A DNA stretch of 64,000 nucleotides from Gorsachius magnificus (taxonomy: Eukaryota; Chordata; Aves; Pelecaniformes; Ardeidae). Below are positions 11,451 through 23,094 of this stretch, one piece after another. The position numbers were made by a program, and so were the translations under genes. Within the stretch, counting starts at the first letter, position 1. Every line of letters begins with the position of its first letter. The notes below the pieces were generated by a model, which was not told the DNA's origin, ran no database searches, and saw nothing but the letters and a program-made list of their open reading frames with translations. The stretch lies in the NCBI GenBank assembly GCA_034008185.1, contig CM067087.1, positions 41,434,590 to 41,498,589 on the forward strand. Direction: 5' to 3'.

Positions 11451-13112
11451 TATTTTTTTTCTTACCTGACGTTCCTGTGCGTTTTGTCCTTGGTGGTTGT
11501 TGAATTATATATGCTTTTTTTTTTTTTTTAACAAGCATGATTTCTGCTTTCCCCTGAGAAATATGTGGAGTTTCTGGGGAAGCGTATCTTTGAGGATCCA
11601 AAAGCAAAGTTTCTCCCAGTTCCCCCCAGTGATGGGTTGATGCATTTTTTTTTTTATTTTTTATTTTTTTTTCCTTTGGGGAGGGAATTATTTTTTTGTT
11701 CTTCTGTTGCTCTTCATCTCCTTCAAATACCTGCTTCTCCTCTAATTCTGACGTGTTCTGGTTGTAGAGAATTTCTGCTGTTACCCGTAGGTCGGCATTT
11801 TGCATGTGATATGGCAGTAACTGTGAACTTAACATCTTGCTGAAACTTTATTTTCAGTTCCTAAATTCTCTGTACCCTTGAGCATATCGCTAAAGTACTG
11901 TGGTGGACTTCTGTGAAATAGTGTAACTTCCCATGTCAACTCAACTCCGCATGCCCTCGCTTTTCTTTTCTGAGAGATTCAGCCCATTGATTTCCTTTAC
12001 CTCGCTTTTTCAGTCATGGATCTGGAGCATGGGAGCCATCTGGCTTTTGTTTCTTTATCTCCCATTCCTCTAATAAACTTCTAGTAGGATGGGGCCTTCC
12101 TCTTTCTATTGCCAACCCTTTTGCTTCCACCCCTGCGTTAAAAAGTCTGGCTGCTGTGTTTGTGCTTCAACGTATAGTCTATAGATTCAGGTTGATCATC
12201 AAGGAGAAAATGGGAAAAGGGATTTTTGAATTCTGAAATGCAGTTTCTTTTTGATAGGGAAGATGTGGTGGTGATCATTGTGGGAGGGATAAGGCCAGCA
12301 GCTACCACAGTGAGCCGGCTGCTGGCCTTGGCCAGGGGAGGGACGGCTCAAGCATGTGCTGCTGAAGCGTTGTTTGGTAATATCGCCTATTTGCAATGAA
12401 TTTGGAATGGCTGGAGCTGGAAGCTGTTTATCTTTGTAAGATTGCCTTTTTCCCCTGCAAAGCTTCCCTTAATGGCTTCTACCCCACCAGCCTGAGAAGC
12501 TGTTGGTATGGTATGGCTTCCCTGACTTTTTTTTTTTTTAAATGTGAAGTTTATGGGTTGGGCTCTGCTTCTGGACTGTAGTGGTCTGACTAAATTCTGC
12601 CAGTGGATATGCAGACTTTTCTGGAGATGTTTATAGAAGAGTTAGTAAATATGGTAGCAAACAGTAGTTCAACACAGTATTTTATTAAAATTATCTGGGC
12701 AAATTTCAGAGGGATGTGTCACTCACTGAGAATATCAATGGTGATATCCAGCTCTGCTGCTACTTCTGCTCACACGGGGTACCCCAGGCATGTGGGACTC
12801 CCAGAGCTGATGTGGCTTTTGGGTCATTCTGTTCTTGTCCTTTGAATCTGGGGTGTTGTGTTTTTGTTGTGCTTTTTTTTTTTTTTTTCTTTCTCCTTTG
12901 ATGGGGGGCTTTCTCTCTTTTCTTTGGGGGCTATTGCTGGATGTTTCAACAGGCTTTCTCATTCTCATTTCCAAAACTGGTTAATATTCCATTGTGTATC
13001 TTAACACCGTAGGTGCTCTCTTACTGCTTCTCCTGTTGTGCAGCTGGTCAAGCAAAGAGGCAAAGCACAGCTCTTTGAGTGAGCTGCATCTCTGAGTAAC
13101 ATGAAAATCTTC
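11451..13112. other. Non-coding stretch with T-rich tracts
   Basis: No recognisable gene. It contains T-rich tracts near 11,516-11,530, 11,645-11,672, 12,528-12,539 and 12,873-12,888, and a perfect hairpin at 12,291-12,329. The open frames on either strand are low-complexity translations of the T tracts. Confidence 0.6.
12291..12329. repeat. Perfect 12-bp inverted repeat
   Basis: Arms AAGGCCAGCAGC (12291-12302) and GCTGCTGGCCTT (12318-12329) are exact reverse complements around a 15-nt spacer. Function unknown; the stem is too short for a normal pre-miRNA. Confidence 0.8.
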
Positions 13113-13118
13113 CTAACA
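13113..13118. repeat. Target site duplication, left copy
   Basis: CTAACA immediately before the LTR, identical to 13516-13521. Confidence 0.8.
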
Positions 13119-13515
13119 TGTTGACATGGAAGTCACGGACACTGCACACGATCAATGTGATCAAGCAAATGCCAATTTATTGTTGATACATCCTGGTTAA
13201 TATAGCTCTTCTATTTCCCTATCAAGCACAAGCTCTTCACTAATTGGTTAACTATGTCTGTCCACGCGCTCTTAGTTACGATATGATTCGTTAAAGTCTC
13301 TTGTCCACGCGCACGGTCCTCTCCACCTGCGTCCTGCTTTGCTTTCTGATCTCAGTCACGTACACCAACTTTTCTTCTTCTTCTCAAGGTTGTTGTCATC
13401 ATTATTTGACTGCAGGCAGCTCCCACAAAGTCCTTGAGGCTTACTGCTCACAAACAACAGGTGCATTCGGTCTGGATTGTTCACTAAATTTCCTTGATTC
13501 TTCGGATATCCCACA
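13119..13515 (-). mobile_element. Solo LTR of an endogenous retrovirus (6-bp duplication class)
   Basis: On the minus strand the element begins TGTGGGATATCC and ends CCATGTCAACA, the TG...CA ends of an LTR, with length 397 bp. CTAACA is repeated exactly on both sides (13113-13118, 13516-13521). A 6-bp duplication is typical of alpha- and betaretrovirus-like (class II) integrases. An AATAAA (minus strand, within CAACAATAAATTGG) lies near the 3' end with a TATTAA box upstream, matching U3-R-U5 order. No internal retroviral sequence adjoins it, so it is a recombination-derived solo LTR. The family name cannot be fixed without a repeat library. Confidence 0.82.
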
Positions 13516-13521
13516 CTAACA
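13516..13521. repeat. Target site duplication, right copy
   Basis: CTAACA immediately after the LTR, identical to 13113-13118. Confidence 0.8.
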
Positions 13522-16009
13522 CATTCACACCGTGTTCTGTTGGATAGGGCAGATGTGTGTTGGTGTGAATGGGAAGCCAGAAAGCCCTAGACACACAGTG
13601 TGCTGTTTCATGCAGACCTCTTCAAAAGGAAATGTTTAAAGTATAGAAATATCCTGTAAATATTTAAACTTCCTGTGCATATGCATCATGAAATATCTCT
13701 TTCAAATATTCAGTAGTGGAGTAGCTGCCTGAGTGACACTGCGGTGCTTCAGATCTTGTGGTGGTCTCCAAGTACACAAATGTTGTTACACGTTTGAGAT
13801 TTTTTCATAAATCCTGGCCACTAGGAACAACAAAAGCATTTTTGCCATAAAGATAGCACTTACGAACAAGCTTCTTATCCTCCAGGACCTTGGAAGTTTT
13901 ATATCAGCAACAGTAGGGAACTCCTCTCCATCCTGAACCTCACAAGAAGTCTTTGGGGTGGCCCCAGAGCAAGACAGCAGGAATGGTTTTGTTGGTCATT
14001 ACCCATGAGAAACTGTTGAAACCAGCCTGTGTGGCCTGCTAAACAGCTGTCAGAAGTGGTGGATTTCAGTTGGTACCAACCTCAGCTGAATTTGAATCAA
14101 CAGATTGGAAATGCAAGCTGCTCTGTCTCATCGCCAAGGCTCTGTCTGCTGAACGTTAGAGGAAGAAGCAGAAGCAGCCTTGGCTGCATGGGTGGCTTAA
14201 TCTGGATTCCCTGGATGAGTTTGCCCATGCTCCTGTGGTTACACCAACCAGGCTCAGGTGGGGAGAAAGCAAATGCGATTCTGCCCAGAGTTCCCATGGA
14301 GGTGATCTGGAACAACTGAAGAAAAGGGTTAGGATTTTGTTTTATTGGAAAAAGGAGAAAATGTTCATAAAATAAGTCGCAGTAGTTCTGTCTGTTTAGC
14401 CTAGGCTCTGGCTCGTGTCGGCATATGTAAAATTGGATAGCTGAAGCGGTTACCATGTCCTGGCCATCTGGTCTGCCCTTCTGAGAGAAGCTCCCACTGC
14501 TGCTGCAGAGATGACTTGAAAACCGGGTATTTTGTTGGTGGTGTTTTGTTTTTTGTTTTTTTTTTCCAGGTTCCTTAAAGCTGAGCATTATGAAGAGGTT
14601 ATGAACAAACAGGACCCATTTTCTTGGCTCTTCTTAAGCTTGCTTTCTGCTGCTGTGTCTCTGGTGCTTCTTGGGCATATACCATGACTGCTTTTCTGCT
14701 TTTGTTTTGATTTTGATGCTTGTGTGGATGTGGTCAGGCAGTGTCCCAGCTAGATAATTTGTTGTCAGCCTCTAAGACAATTCCTTTTACTCTTGTAGTG
14801 GTTTTTAGGTCTTGTGTGGCTGGCAGCTCCTGTTGTCTTACCTTGCTTCCTCTCTGAATAATTGCTGCTCCCAGCTGGCTTGAACGAAGAAGGGGTGCTA
14901 CTCGAACATTGTGGGCTGTGATGGGTCTATAGTTGCCTGGAGCTCAAATATGGGTTTGGAAGCAATTAGCACTCTCTGAGAACAATTACTCAAATTATAT
15001 TTCTGTTATGGTATTTGCCAGGGTCCTTATCAGGTTCTTGTACGATACGTTTTGTATGGATAGTCAACCCTTGTTCCTATCCCCTTGTGCCCGCAGAGTT
15101 TAAACAGCATGTAATGGGGTTTGACATTGTGGGAGGGAAGAAATGGGAAGCTCTGCGTTCCTCTGAGCATCAGGTTAGCTATTTTATCGGGCTGCCTTTG
15201 CAGAGAGAACAGAAGGTTTCTGAGCCAGGCCATTGCAGCAGTGACAGCAAATGTGCTGTAGGTGTGGCATTAAGATGTGACCATACAAACAGTGCGTTCA
15301 CATTTCTAATTGCCTTATGTTAGGTAAATCCCTGCTTCTTGTCTGACGAACTCCCCAAAACCTTTGGCTCCTGCTGCTGTTATGGTCTGCATCCGAAGAT
15401 GCTGTGGAGAATCACTGTGTTACCTTTTCTGAAATACCCTGCACCTAAGGTAAAAGCCTCTCCTCTTAGTGCCTTTAGCGTGAACGGTCCTGGCTAGCAA
15501 CAGAAAGGGTTGCTACCCTTTAGCGAAGGTGCTAAGGACGTGACAGACCCCACCAAGGAAACAGTAGCGAGGTGGTAATTGTCCTTGCAGTAGCTTTTTG
15601 AAGCACACTCACAGCATTTTAAAAATTTGTTACCTAATTAATGGCTGGAGATGACTGCTTACCTCTGCTCTGGTGTCTTCCTCAGTTATTCGCTGTCATT
15701 TTTATTTACAGGCCTCTTTACAACTAGAAGCAGCAGATGTGCATTTTGGAAAGGGGGCTTTTCAGCTTTATTTAGTCACAGCTGGCCCAGGACATGATGA
15801 CCACTTGCCTCTCGGTCCTTCTTAAAAATACCTTCTGTGTTCTTCATCCAAATTGGTCCTCACTACAGTTTGCCCTCACTCTGGGGGAATTGTAATTATA
15901 CGGGGTTTTTTGTCATGCAGGTGAGTTTTATGGCTCTTCTCCAAGTCTCATACTCAGTGAAGCAGAAGCAATCTGCAGCGCTATGAGAGGGCAGCAGGGA
16001 TGTGGTTCC
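13522..16009. other. Non-coding stretch
   Basis: No gene recognised. Several open frames of about 60-160 codons occur, the longest on the minus strand at 14097-14588, but none resembles a known family or shows splice context. Confidence 0.55.
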
Positions 16010-16059
16010 TCAGCCAGGGGCAAGTCTTGCTGGGGCATCTGTCCCCTCTGCGTGCACGG

Positions 16060-16968
16060 CAGGCCTGGTGAGAGGACCTGCCTTGGGCAGGCTCAGCTCC
16101 CAAGCGAGCCTGGCTCTGTTAGTTTGAGCAGAAAGAAAGTAGAGGAGGAGGTTGATGAAGCTGTAGAGGCTGACCAGTGGCCTCTGGATCTTGTAAAGCA
16201 AACTCCAGCGCTGTAGGAGTTGGCAGTCAGGTACCCGGTACACGTGAATGAAGAGGTAAATGCTGTGGGTGATGTGAAATGGCAGTAAACAGACAGCAAA
16301 AAGCCCACAGACGAGGAGAATGGTTCAAATCAACTTGGCTCAGGTGGCACTACCAGTGGGGTTGGCATCTTCAGTGTGCTGGGTGAGGCTTCTGATCATC
16401 AGACACAGCAGCTAAAATGATGAGGAAAGAGGAAACCAGTGTGGTTAGAGCCGTGCCATAGGGGTAGTAGCTGCTGAGGTTCTGATAGTGCCAGTGTGAG
16501 CGTAGACCAAGGTGGATGGGAGCTGCAGGAACACCAGCTCCCAGGATGTAGCTGTACTGGCAGCAGCCGGGCACTGGTCCGATAGGGTAGGGAGCAGATG
16601 GGGCAGCAAACACCTAGAAAGCGGTGGATACTGATGCAAGTCAGAAGGAGGATGCTGCTGTACAGGTTGGTGTAAAACAAGAAACATAGTAGTCTGCAGA
16701 GCAGCTCCCCAAAAGGTCATGCATCCTGCAGGGTGTCGCTGATGATCAGCAAGGGCAAAGAGAAGAGGTAGAGCAGGTCCACCACAGCCAGGTTCACCAG
16801 GTAGACAGTGGTGCAGCTCCAGTCCTTGGCGTGGCAGCAGCTGAGCCACAGCTTGGCTCCGGTGAGGAGCAGCCCCAGCATGAAGACAGAACTGTAAGTA
16901 AAGGACAAGATGTATTAATAGCTTTCCATGAGAGGGCACAGAGCCTTCCCAGAGGAGCCGTTCTCCAT
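16060..16968 (-). pseudogene. P2Y-type nucleotide receptor pseudogene (class A GPCR)
   Basis: From ATG 16968-16966 the minus strand reads MENGSSGKALCPLMESY, a TAA stop (16917-16915), then TM1 (SSVFMLGLLL), WSCTTVYLVNLAVVDLLYLF (TM2), and at the P2Y-typical WPFG motif a TGA (16719-16717) in place of Trp. It continues [30 protein letters not shown] (TM3 with the HRFLG motif P2Y receptors have at the DRY site) and LGVCCPI. Frame is lost near 16,560, again near 16,480 and near 16,400. TM4 ([20 protein letters not shown]), TM5 (YYPYGTAL), TM6 (LLVCGLFAVCLLPFHITHS) and TM7 (RPLVSLYSFINLLLYFLS) survive in shifted frames; two more TGA stops lie before TM6 and the TM7 proline is gone. Motifs fit the P2Y2/4/6 branch best; the exact orthologue is uncertain. 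Confidence 0.85.
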
Positions 16969-18816
16969 TTCCTTCAGCCCCCCCGTTGCTAGGTGCAGCT
17001 TTAGGCACCATGCACTGCTTTTCTGTTGCTTTAAAGCTCTCCCTGCCAGAAATAGAAACACAAACACCTGACAGTCATTTGTCACTCATGGCCCTTGCCT
17101 CTTGCCACTTCAAACAAATCTGTAAAACCCTAATTAAAGCATGCACAATCCTCAGAAGAGACAAAACTGCAGTGGAATCGGTGCATCACTGTTGCCACTT
17201 GAATTCAACCAACGCAGTGACTGCTGCAAACGCTGGGGCACCATCACTGTATCGCAAGGGCAGTTGAATGAAGTTTATTGCAAATGCAGGCTCTGCCACA
17301 TGCTGAAATTCCTCTGAGCTTTGGTTACTTTAGGGGGGCAGTTGAGGGAAGGGCTCAAGCAAGCATGCATTTTGCAAGAGGCAGCACCTGGGACTGCTGC
17401 TTGTTTGGCACTGCATGCAGGTTGGTTGAGAAGAGACGAATTTACAGCTTGCCCCTAGCAGCAACAAGAAAGCAAACTTGATGGATAGCCGCAGGCAGCC
17501 TCGCTCGCCGGGGCAGAGGCAGAGCCAGGCTGGGCAGGCTGCAGAGGGGTTTGCTCAAAATGTGTGCTCGTTACAGTCTGAGAAAATATGGGTGTCATTT
17601 CCCTTTTCCCAAAGGAGTGCAGAAGAGATGTTTTTCTGCTTTCTGGTGTCCCCTTAGTCCCTTTTAGAAAATATTAATGTAATTTGTATAGACTAAATTT
17701 TTTTTTAAGTTTGTACCCAATACACCTCCCAAATCTCCCAGAAGAGCAAGGGAACAAGCAGGGGTTCATTAACAGGCATTCTAAAGAGGGCAAGGATCAA
17801 ACCAAACTGACAAATGACTGAATGTCTATTTGTTCTTAATTTAGGGGAAAGCTTGGTAACTTCTGTGTGTGGTCACCTGAGCCAGAACTGTTGAAGAGTT
17901 TTCTCCTGGCAGGAACGACGATGTGTGTGTTCTGGTGAGCCTCTTTGATTTTATCTACCTGGGGTGCTTGTTTTGCACTCTCATGTCAGACCCTGTTTGG
18001 GTTCGTCTTCTGTTGTAAATCAACAACATGACCCCTTTGGGGCATCTCTGTCTCATCTGTGGGCTCTTGGGTCATTACATCGCTCTTGAGACCCTCACTT
18101 GCCACACGTTCTGCAGTGAATCTGGCCATGGAGGGTCCTGGCTGGCTCCTCTCTGCCTGGTCGTTGTCCTTACTGCAAACCTCTCCAGGCAAGCACTGGC
18201 CCCTGAGCACAGGAAAGGGTTTTAGCCCTCACTAGGTAGTGATGTAAATAACTTAAATATCTTAAAATCAGTAACTTACTGCTTGGCTTTTGAATCATTG
18301 TACTAATTTCTTCATAATCTGCTTTATGTTATTGGAGCAGCAAACTTTCACTCGGGTATCTTTTAATATTTTGACCCTTTGAAAAACTGTTTTGTGCAAT
18401 AAGGATACCATGTCCATGGTATTAACTGGGAGCCAATGCCCAGGGGTGCTGGGCCTGCTCACCCTCCGAAGGTAGGGGAGATATATCTGGACTGGTGGAT
18501 GAGATCAGGAGGGAAGCGGTGAGAAGTGAGGTTTATCCCAACGAATGCTCCTGTTCTCTGGGTTATCTGTCACTAGAGGTCAGCACTGCAATGTTAATAT
18601 ACAATAAATGTTTTCTGTATTAGGACAAAAAGTCTTTGAGGCTCCGACTGCTGTCATTCATTTCTCTCACTTATTTACGTGAATTTGGAGGTTGGTTTCC
18701 AAAGACAAATATCAATACCAACAGTCTTCAGCAGGAAGACTTAGCTTTTATTTCTTCTCATGCAAATAAAACAGGGTAGGGTAATAAAGTGACCAAACTT
18801 GCCTTTTTTTAAAGCT
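16969..18816. other. Intergenic stretch
   Basis: No coding exon or known repeat recognised. Open frames up to about 90 codons have no family resemblance. A plus-strand T/A run lies at 17,700-17,706. Confidence 0.5.
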
Positions 18817-18877
18817 GAATCACAGAATGGTTGAGGTTGGAAGGGACCTCTGGAGGTCACCTGGATCTGCTTGAGCA
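18817..18877 (-). mobile_element. Short CR1 remnant
   Basis: About 60 bp: GAATCACAGAATGG, GAGGTTGGAAGGGACCTCTG and GCTTGAGCA are the antisense CR1 tail. The rest is truncated or decayed. Confidence 0.75.
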
Positions 18878-19869
18878 ATCATGAATGTGTGTATCTCACT
18901 TTCTGAAATACTGGCCCAATCTGTATCCCCTGCCAGCTGCCTGAGGCTGCTTTGGTTTGCTGCTCAGGCTCTGCTACAGTTGCCTTCAGTCCAATTTTTG
19001 GAAAAAGCGTCCGTTCCCCACAGCTCTGTTGTATAATCTAGTGGAGATGCTGGTTAACTCTGATCCAGCCCCGGGCAGAACCAACTGAACCTGCTGCCAT
19101 CCCACCTTAATATGAATGCAGCGACGGCTGCAGTTGTTGTGTTCTCTTTGGTGGCCGTGGGGCAAACCGTGACCCCTGGTTCACACAGTGGGATGGGTGG
19201 CACTGCAGCCCCCTCCCTGAATCAGAGCCGTTGACTAGCAGCATTGGCATCCTCATCAAAAATCACTTTGACCCCCATCGGGTGTGTGTGTTGAAGCCTG
19301 AAGCTGCACAAAATGATGTAGGTTTCAATTCTAGCTGCAGTGATCACTGCTCTGCCATCCATTATATATATGGAACAGTTATTTAAAACAACTCTCTCTC
19401 TCAAAAAAAAAATCCAACCCTCTAATCAACAGATAGAAAAGGAAGGAGTGGTCAAAACAGCCCTCAAATTTTGCAGTCTAAGACCTAAATTGTGTCCTCT
19501 GTAGAGAAGTGTTATGTGTGCTCTGTGGTTTCTTACATAGTTGCATACATGTTCAGGCACAGAGAGTGCTGCTGACCCCTTTCATGATTGGGCCTTGGTC
19601 CAATCACAAAACCCTCTTGTTTTCTGTAATTTCACTTATATCAAGAGCTCATTCTGTTTATACGGTCTTGGTGGGCAGTTTCTGCTGCGTGCAGTCTTGG
19701 TCCAACCAGGTAGTTACATCTCCAAAACCCCTCAAATTAAATTTTCAAAGCTGGGTAAATTCTTGGTCTTCTCCATGTTCTTGGGAGTGATTCAGTCCAT
19801 GCTGCCTAGGCTGTTGGCCTGGGAATAATTCATGTTGGAGATGGGCGTGTTATTCTGTGTGTTACTGAG

Positions 19870-19918
19870 TGGGTTTGGGGTGCGTGTTGTGGGATGGGTT
19901 TGGGGTGCGTGTTGTGGG
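19870..19918. repeat. 25-bp tandem duplication
   Basis: The G/T-rich unit beginning TGGGTTTGGGGTGCGTGTTG occurs twice head to tail without mismatch (second copy from 19895). Confidence 0.85.
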
Positions 19919-22147
19919 GCAGCTTTGATCCGGCTGGAAAGGTGCCACTGGAGAGGTTTCAGCTGGGTCCTGTAGCTAGACCTGACCTTTGGAGGAAAAC
20001 CTGTGTATCTGTCTTAAGGTATCTGTGGATTTAAGCTGAAATCCCTGTTCTGCAAGCAAAAAGTGGGGCCTTCCAGCAAACAGAAGGAAGGAGATAGTTC
20101 CTGTTCTGTTCCCTCTGAACAAGCAAATTCTGCTCTTCCTGGCATTTTTATATAGCATATGTGGATCTGTAAGCATCAGGCTGTTCCTCAAATTATTAAA
20201 ATCTATGTTGCTTATCTTAATTAATTGACTTGTTTACATGTTTACAAAGCTCTGTCTGCAGATACAAAACATCTGTTAATGTCAGTAATCCAGAAATAGT
20301 GGAGTTGGCATCCTGCATTTCTCTTGTCAGCTGAAATGATGATTGAACATAACCGGCCACTTCAAATTAAGGTAAGTGAAGTAACTGCCTTATAGCAGCT
20401 GGGGTGAAATGGCTCACTTACGGCTGTTGCAAATTGATGAAAAAAAATCTCATAGGTCACTTAAATACTTAGGTGAAATTGGTTAATCTACTTAATACTA
20501 AAGACTTAAAGACTTTTTAAAATTCTACTTTATTCACAGAGCCAGTGAATGTCTTACAGGTGATCGTTACATTTTTATTTAGATTATTTTATATTTTTAG
20601 ATACATATATTTTTGGGTTTATCTTACAATGTAGCAGGGGGAACAAATCAGCTTAGATCTGTTGGTCAAGATGAGGTCAGTTGGGGAATTGTCTCTTAAA
20701 ACGCTTCCAGAGCGTTCCCCGCTGGCCTCTTCCATGCTGGATGGTTTTCCGTGGCTGTTGGGCAATCTCTAACAGTCAGTATTTCTGAGTAAGTCAACCC
20801 TGCTAACCTGAGTTTAAAAAACATTTTGTTTGGCTTCACCATCACTTTAAAGTGAGCCGGCTGACTTGAGGTGACTCCTGTTTGCTGTTCTGCAATTCAG
20901 ACCTACCTTGAATATGAGGTTAAGGGTAAAACCTCACTTGTGACGCTTAGGTTATCAGAAACTATGTTACTTATAAAAATGGCTCCCAAAAGCCGATTTC
21001 TCCAGTCTTTGTATATAAAACTCACTTAAAATAGTTTTTAGTGAGAGTAGAGGTGATACCCCAATGTATGAAATCCGTCAGAGATGATTGATATGCATAT
21101 GAGAGGCTGAGTGAAAATTGAAGGAAAGATATGGCATTGCTGGGCTTCATTTAAAAACAAGAGATATGCATTTAGATTGATTTATTTTTATGCCAATAGG
21201 TTCTGACATAAATATAGCGATATATAATGTATTGACTATAATGTCAACATTATTTTAAAGCTGACTCGAGGGAAAATATCTCATTGTTAGTGCTGAAATA
21301 TAATGCTTTGTTCTGCTGAAGGGGAAAGCCTGTGATCAAATAACCTTTTTCTTAAGACCCTTTGTAATGGCTCTTAAAATGAGTGAGTAACAACAGAGGT
21401 GACCTGTCTCGGGGAACTCTGTGTCCTGAAATTGTTTTGGGACTTCCAGGGCAGTAGCAGACTGAATAGGAGAAGCACATCCCGTGCCGCTGAGGCTGTG
21501 GCTGTGCTCGGACAGCCCAGCCCCACAGCTGATGCCTTTGCCCTGTTTTGAAGTATCCTAAACTTGCATCCACACTACACATTAGGATGGCCATGAGGTT
21601 GACCATTAATTTTTAATTCTAATCACAGTTTTATACCATGCACTGTGCATGTTGTACCATGTTAAACTAATGGATTGCAAGTCTGTTGGCAATGAGCTGT
21701 CGCCCTCAGCCCATGCTAAGATGTCAAATGACCTTATTTGAATTTTGCTGTGAGGTCTTTAATTTTTTTTGACTTGATTTGGAGCTAACCTTGCTAGAGG
21801 TGGAGGAACTACTAGATGTTTTTGGGTGAAAGGATAGCAATTCATTGAGTGAACAGTCTAGTGCAAATGAGATTCACACTTTTTCTTTACAGCTTCTGCT
21901 CTTTACCTTCTGTTCTGAATTTTCCAGGTAAAATCTCTGGATATTCAATGACGTAACATGACCATCAGGTCCAGGTTAATTGGTGTTGGCTGTAGCCATT
22001 GGAAGTCAGTGGAAACCGCAGGCTTATTATGGGTCTACCTTTCTCAGTCCATGTTCCTGTTGGTCAGAAGGAGGAATCTTCCAGCTCACTTCTGAGTTAG
22101 ATCCACTTCTTCCATATTCTTCTGTATTTGCTTTATTTTCTTTGTTT

Positions 22148-22198
22148 AGAACAAACAAAAAACCAAAACAAAACAAAAACCAAGCAAAAAAAAAACCC
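22148..22198. repeat. A-rich (CAAAA-like) low-complexity tract
   Basis: About 50 bases composed of A runs interrupted by single or paired C, such as AAACAAAACAAAAACC. Confidence 0.8.
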
Positions 22199-23062
22199 CT
22201 GAAAAGTGTCTTTTCCATTAAAAGCACTTTGCAGAGCTCAGTTGATTGATGCCTTTGCATTTTCTCACTGTAGGTATGAGAGCTTGGCTGTGCAAATAGT
22301 GGCAATGCTGGCACAAGGGTGGCTGCTGCGCACTGGACTTGTGGTGTGGTCCTGCTGTAGCCCATGAACTGGCCCATGAATGGCAGAGAGAGATTGGGTT
22401 AACTGAAGGCTTTTCTTCTCTTGAGCATTTTGTTTCTTAGATTGCATTTAGTCTGCTGAAATTATGCCAGACTGTATCAGTTTGCAAATTTTACCAGCTT
22501 TCATCCCTTTTTATCCTTAACATCTTTCTAGTAACTTATTCGGAGCGTGTATAATGTGTGAAAGTGGTTGTGGTTCGTTGCTCTGTGTTAGAGCTAAGAG
22601 GCAAGGCACTGTCTGCAGTTCTGCTTGGAGCCTGCTGTTGATGTTCCACTTCAGAAAAGCCCCTTAGACTGGTAACACTGAGTTTCTTGACTTAGGTGGC
22701 CTTCAGGTGCAGATGCGCTGAGCACCTGCAGCTCCAGGGGCAGACAGTAAAAGCTCCACCTAATTATCACCTCTGCAGATCAGTCCTGGGTACCTCCATC
22801 CCAGCACCCACAACTCATGTCTACATTGGTTTTAGGTTGGCTTCAGCCACATGCTATAATGCAGGGAAGGGCGGTTGCCTGGAGCAGGGCTCAGCAGAGG
22901 ATTGGTGACTCCCTGGCTGCGTAAGAGGCCCTTGCAGCGGGCCTGGCACACTGCCGGCTGCCCAGGAGAGTGGGGATGCTCAGGGGCGATGCTTCTCCCT
23001 GGGGCTGGTTCTGCCTTAACCACTGAATGATGCTTTAATAATTGCATATATGCATTATAGCA

Positions 23063-23094
23063 TATGGCATTATGGTCACTTCCATAATGCTATA
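23063..23094. repeat. Hairpin-forming inverted repeat
   Basis: GCATTATGG (23067-23075) and CCATAATGC (23082-23090) are exact reverse complements around TCACTT. Pairing extends outward by one G-T and three A-T pairs. It sits in a local cluster of GCATAT/ATGCAT-type words (23042-23072). Confidence 0.75.

Noticed and set aside
11431..11835. 134-codon Lys-rich minus-strand frame.
   Set aside because: The lysines come from reading poly(T) tracts on the opposite strand; low complexity.
14097..14588. 163-codon minus-strand frame.
   Set aside because: It starts in a translated A-rich/T-rich tract, and no domain or conserved motif was recognised.
16445..17011. 188-codon minus-strand frame over the receptor relic.
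   Set aside because: It runs mostly in the wrong register. The true receptor frame is a different one, with stops.
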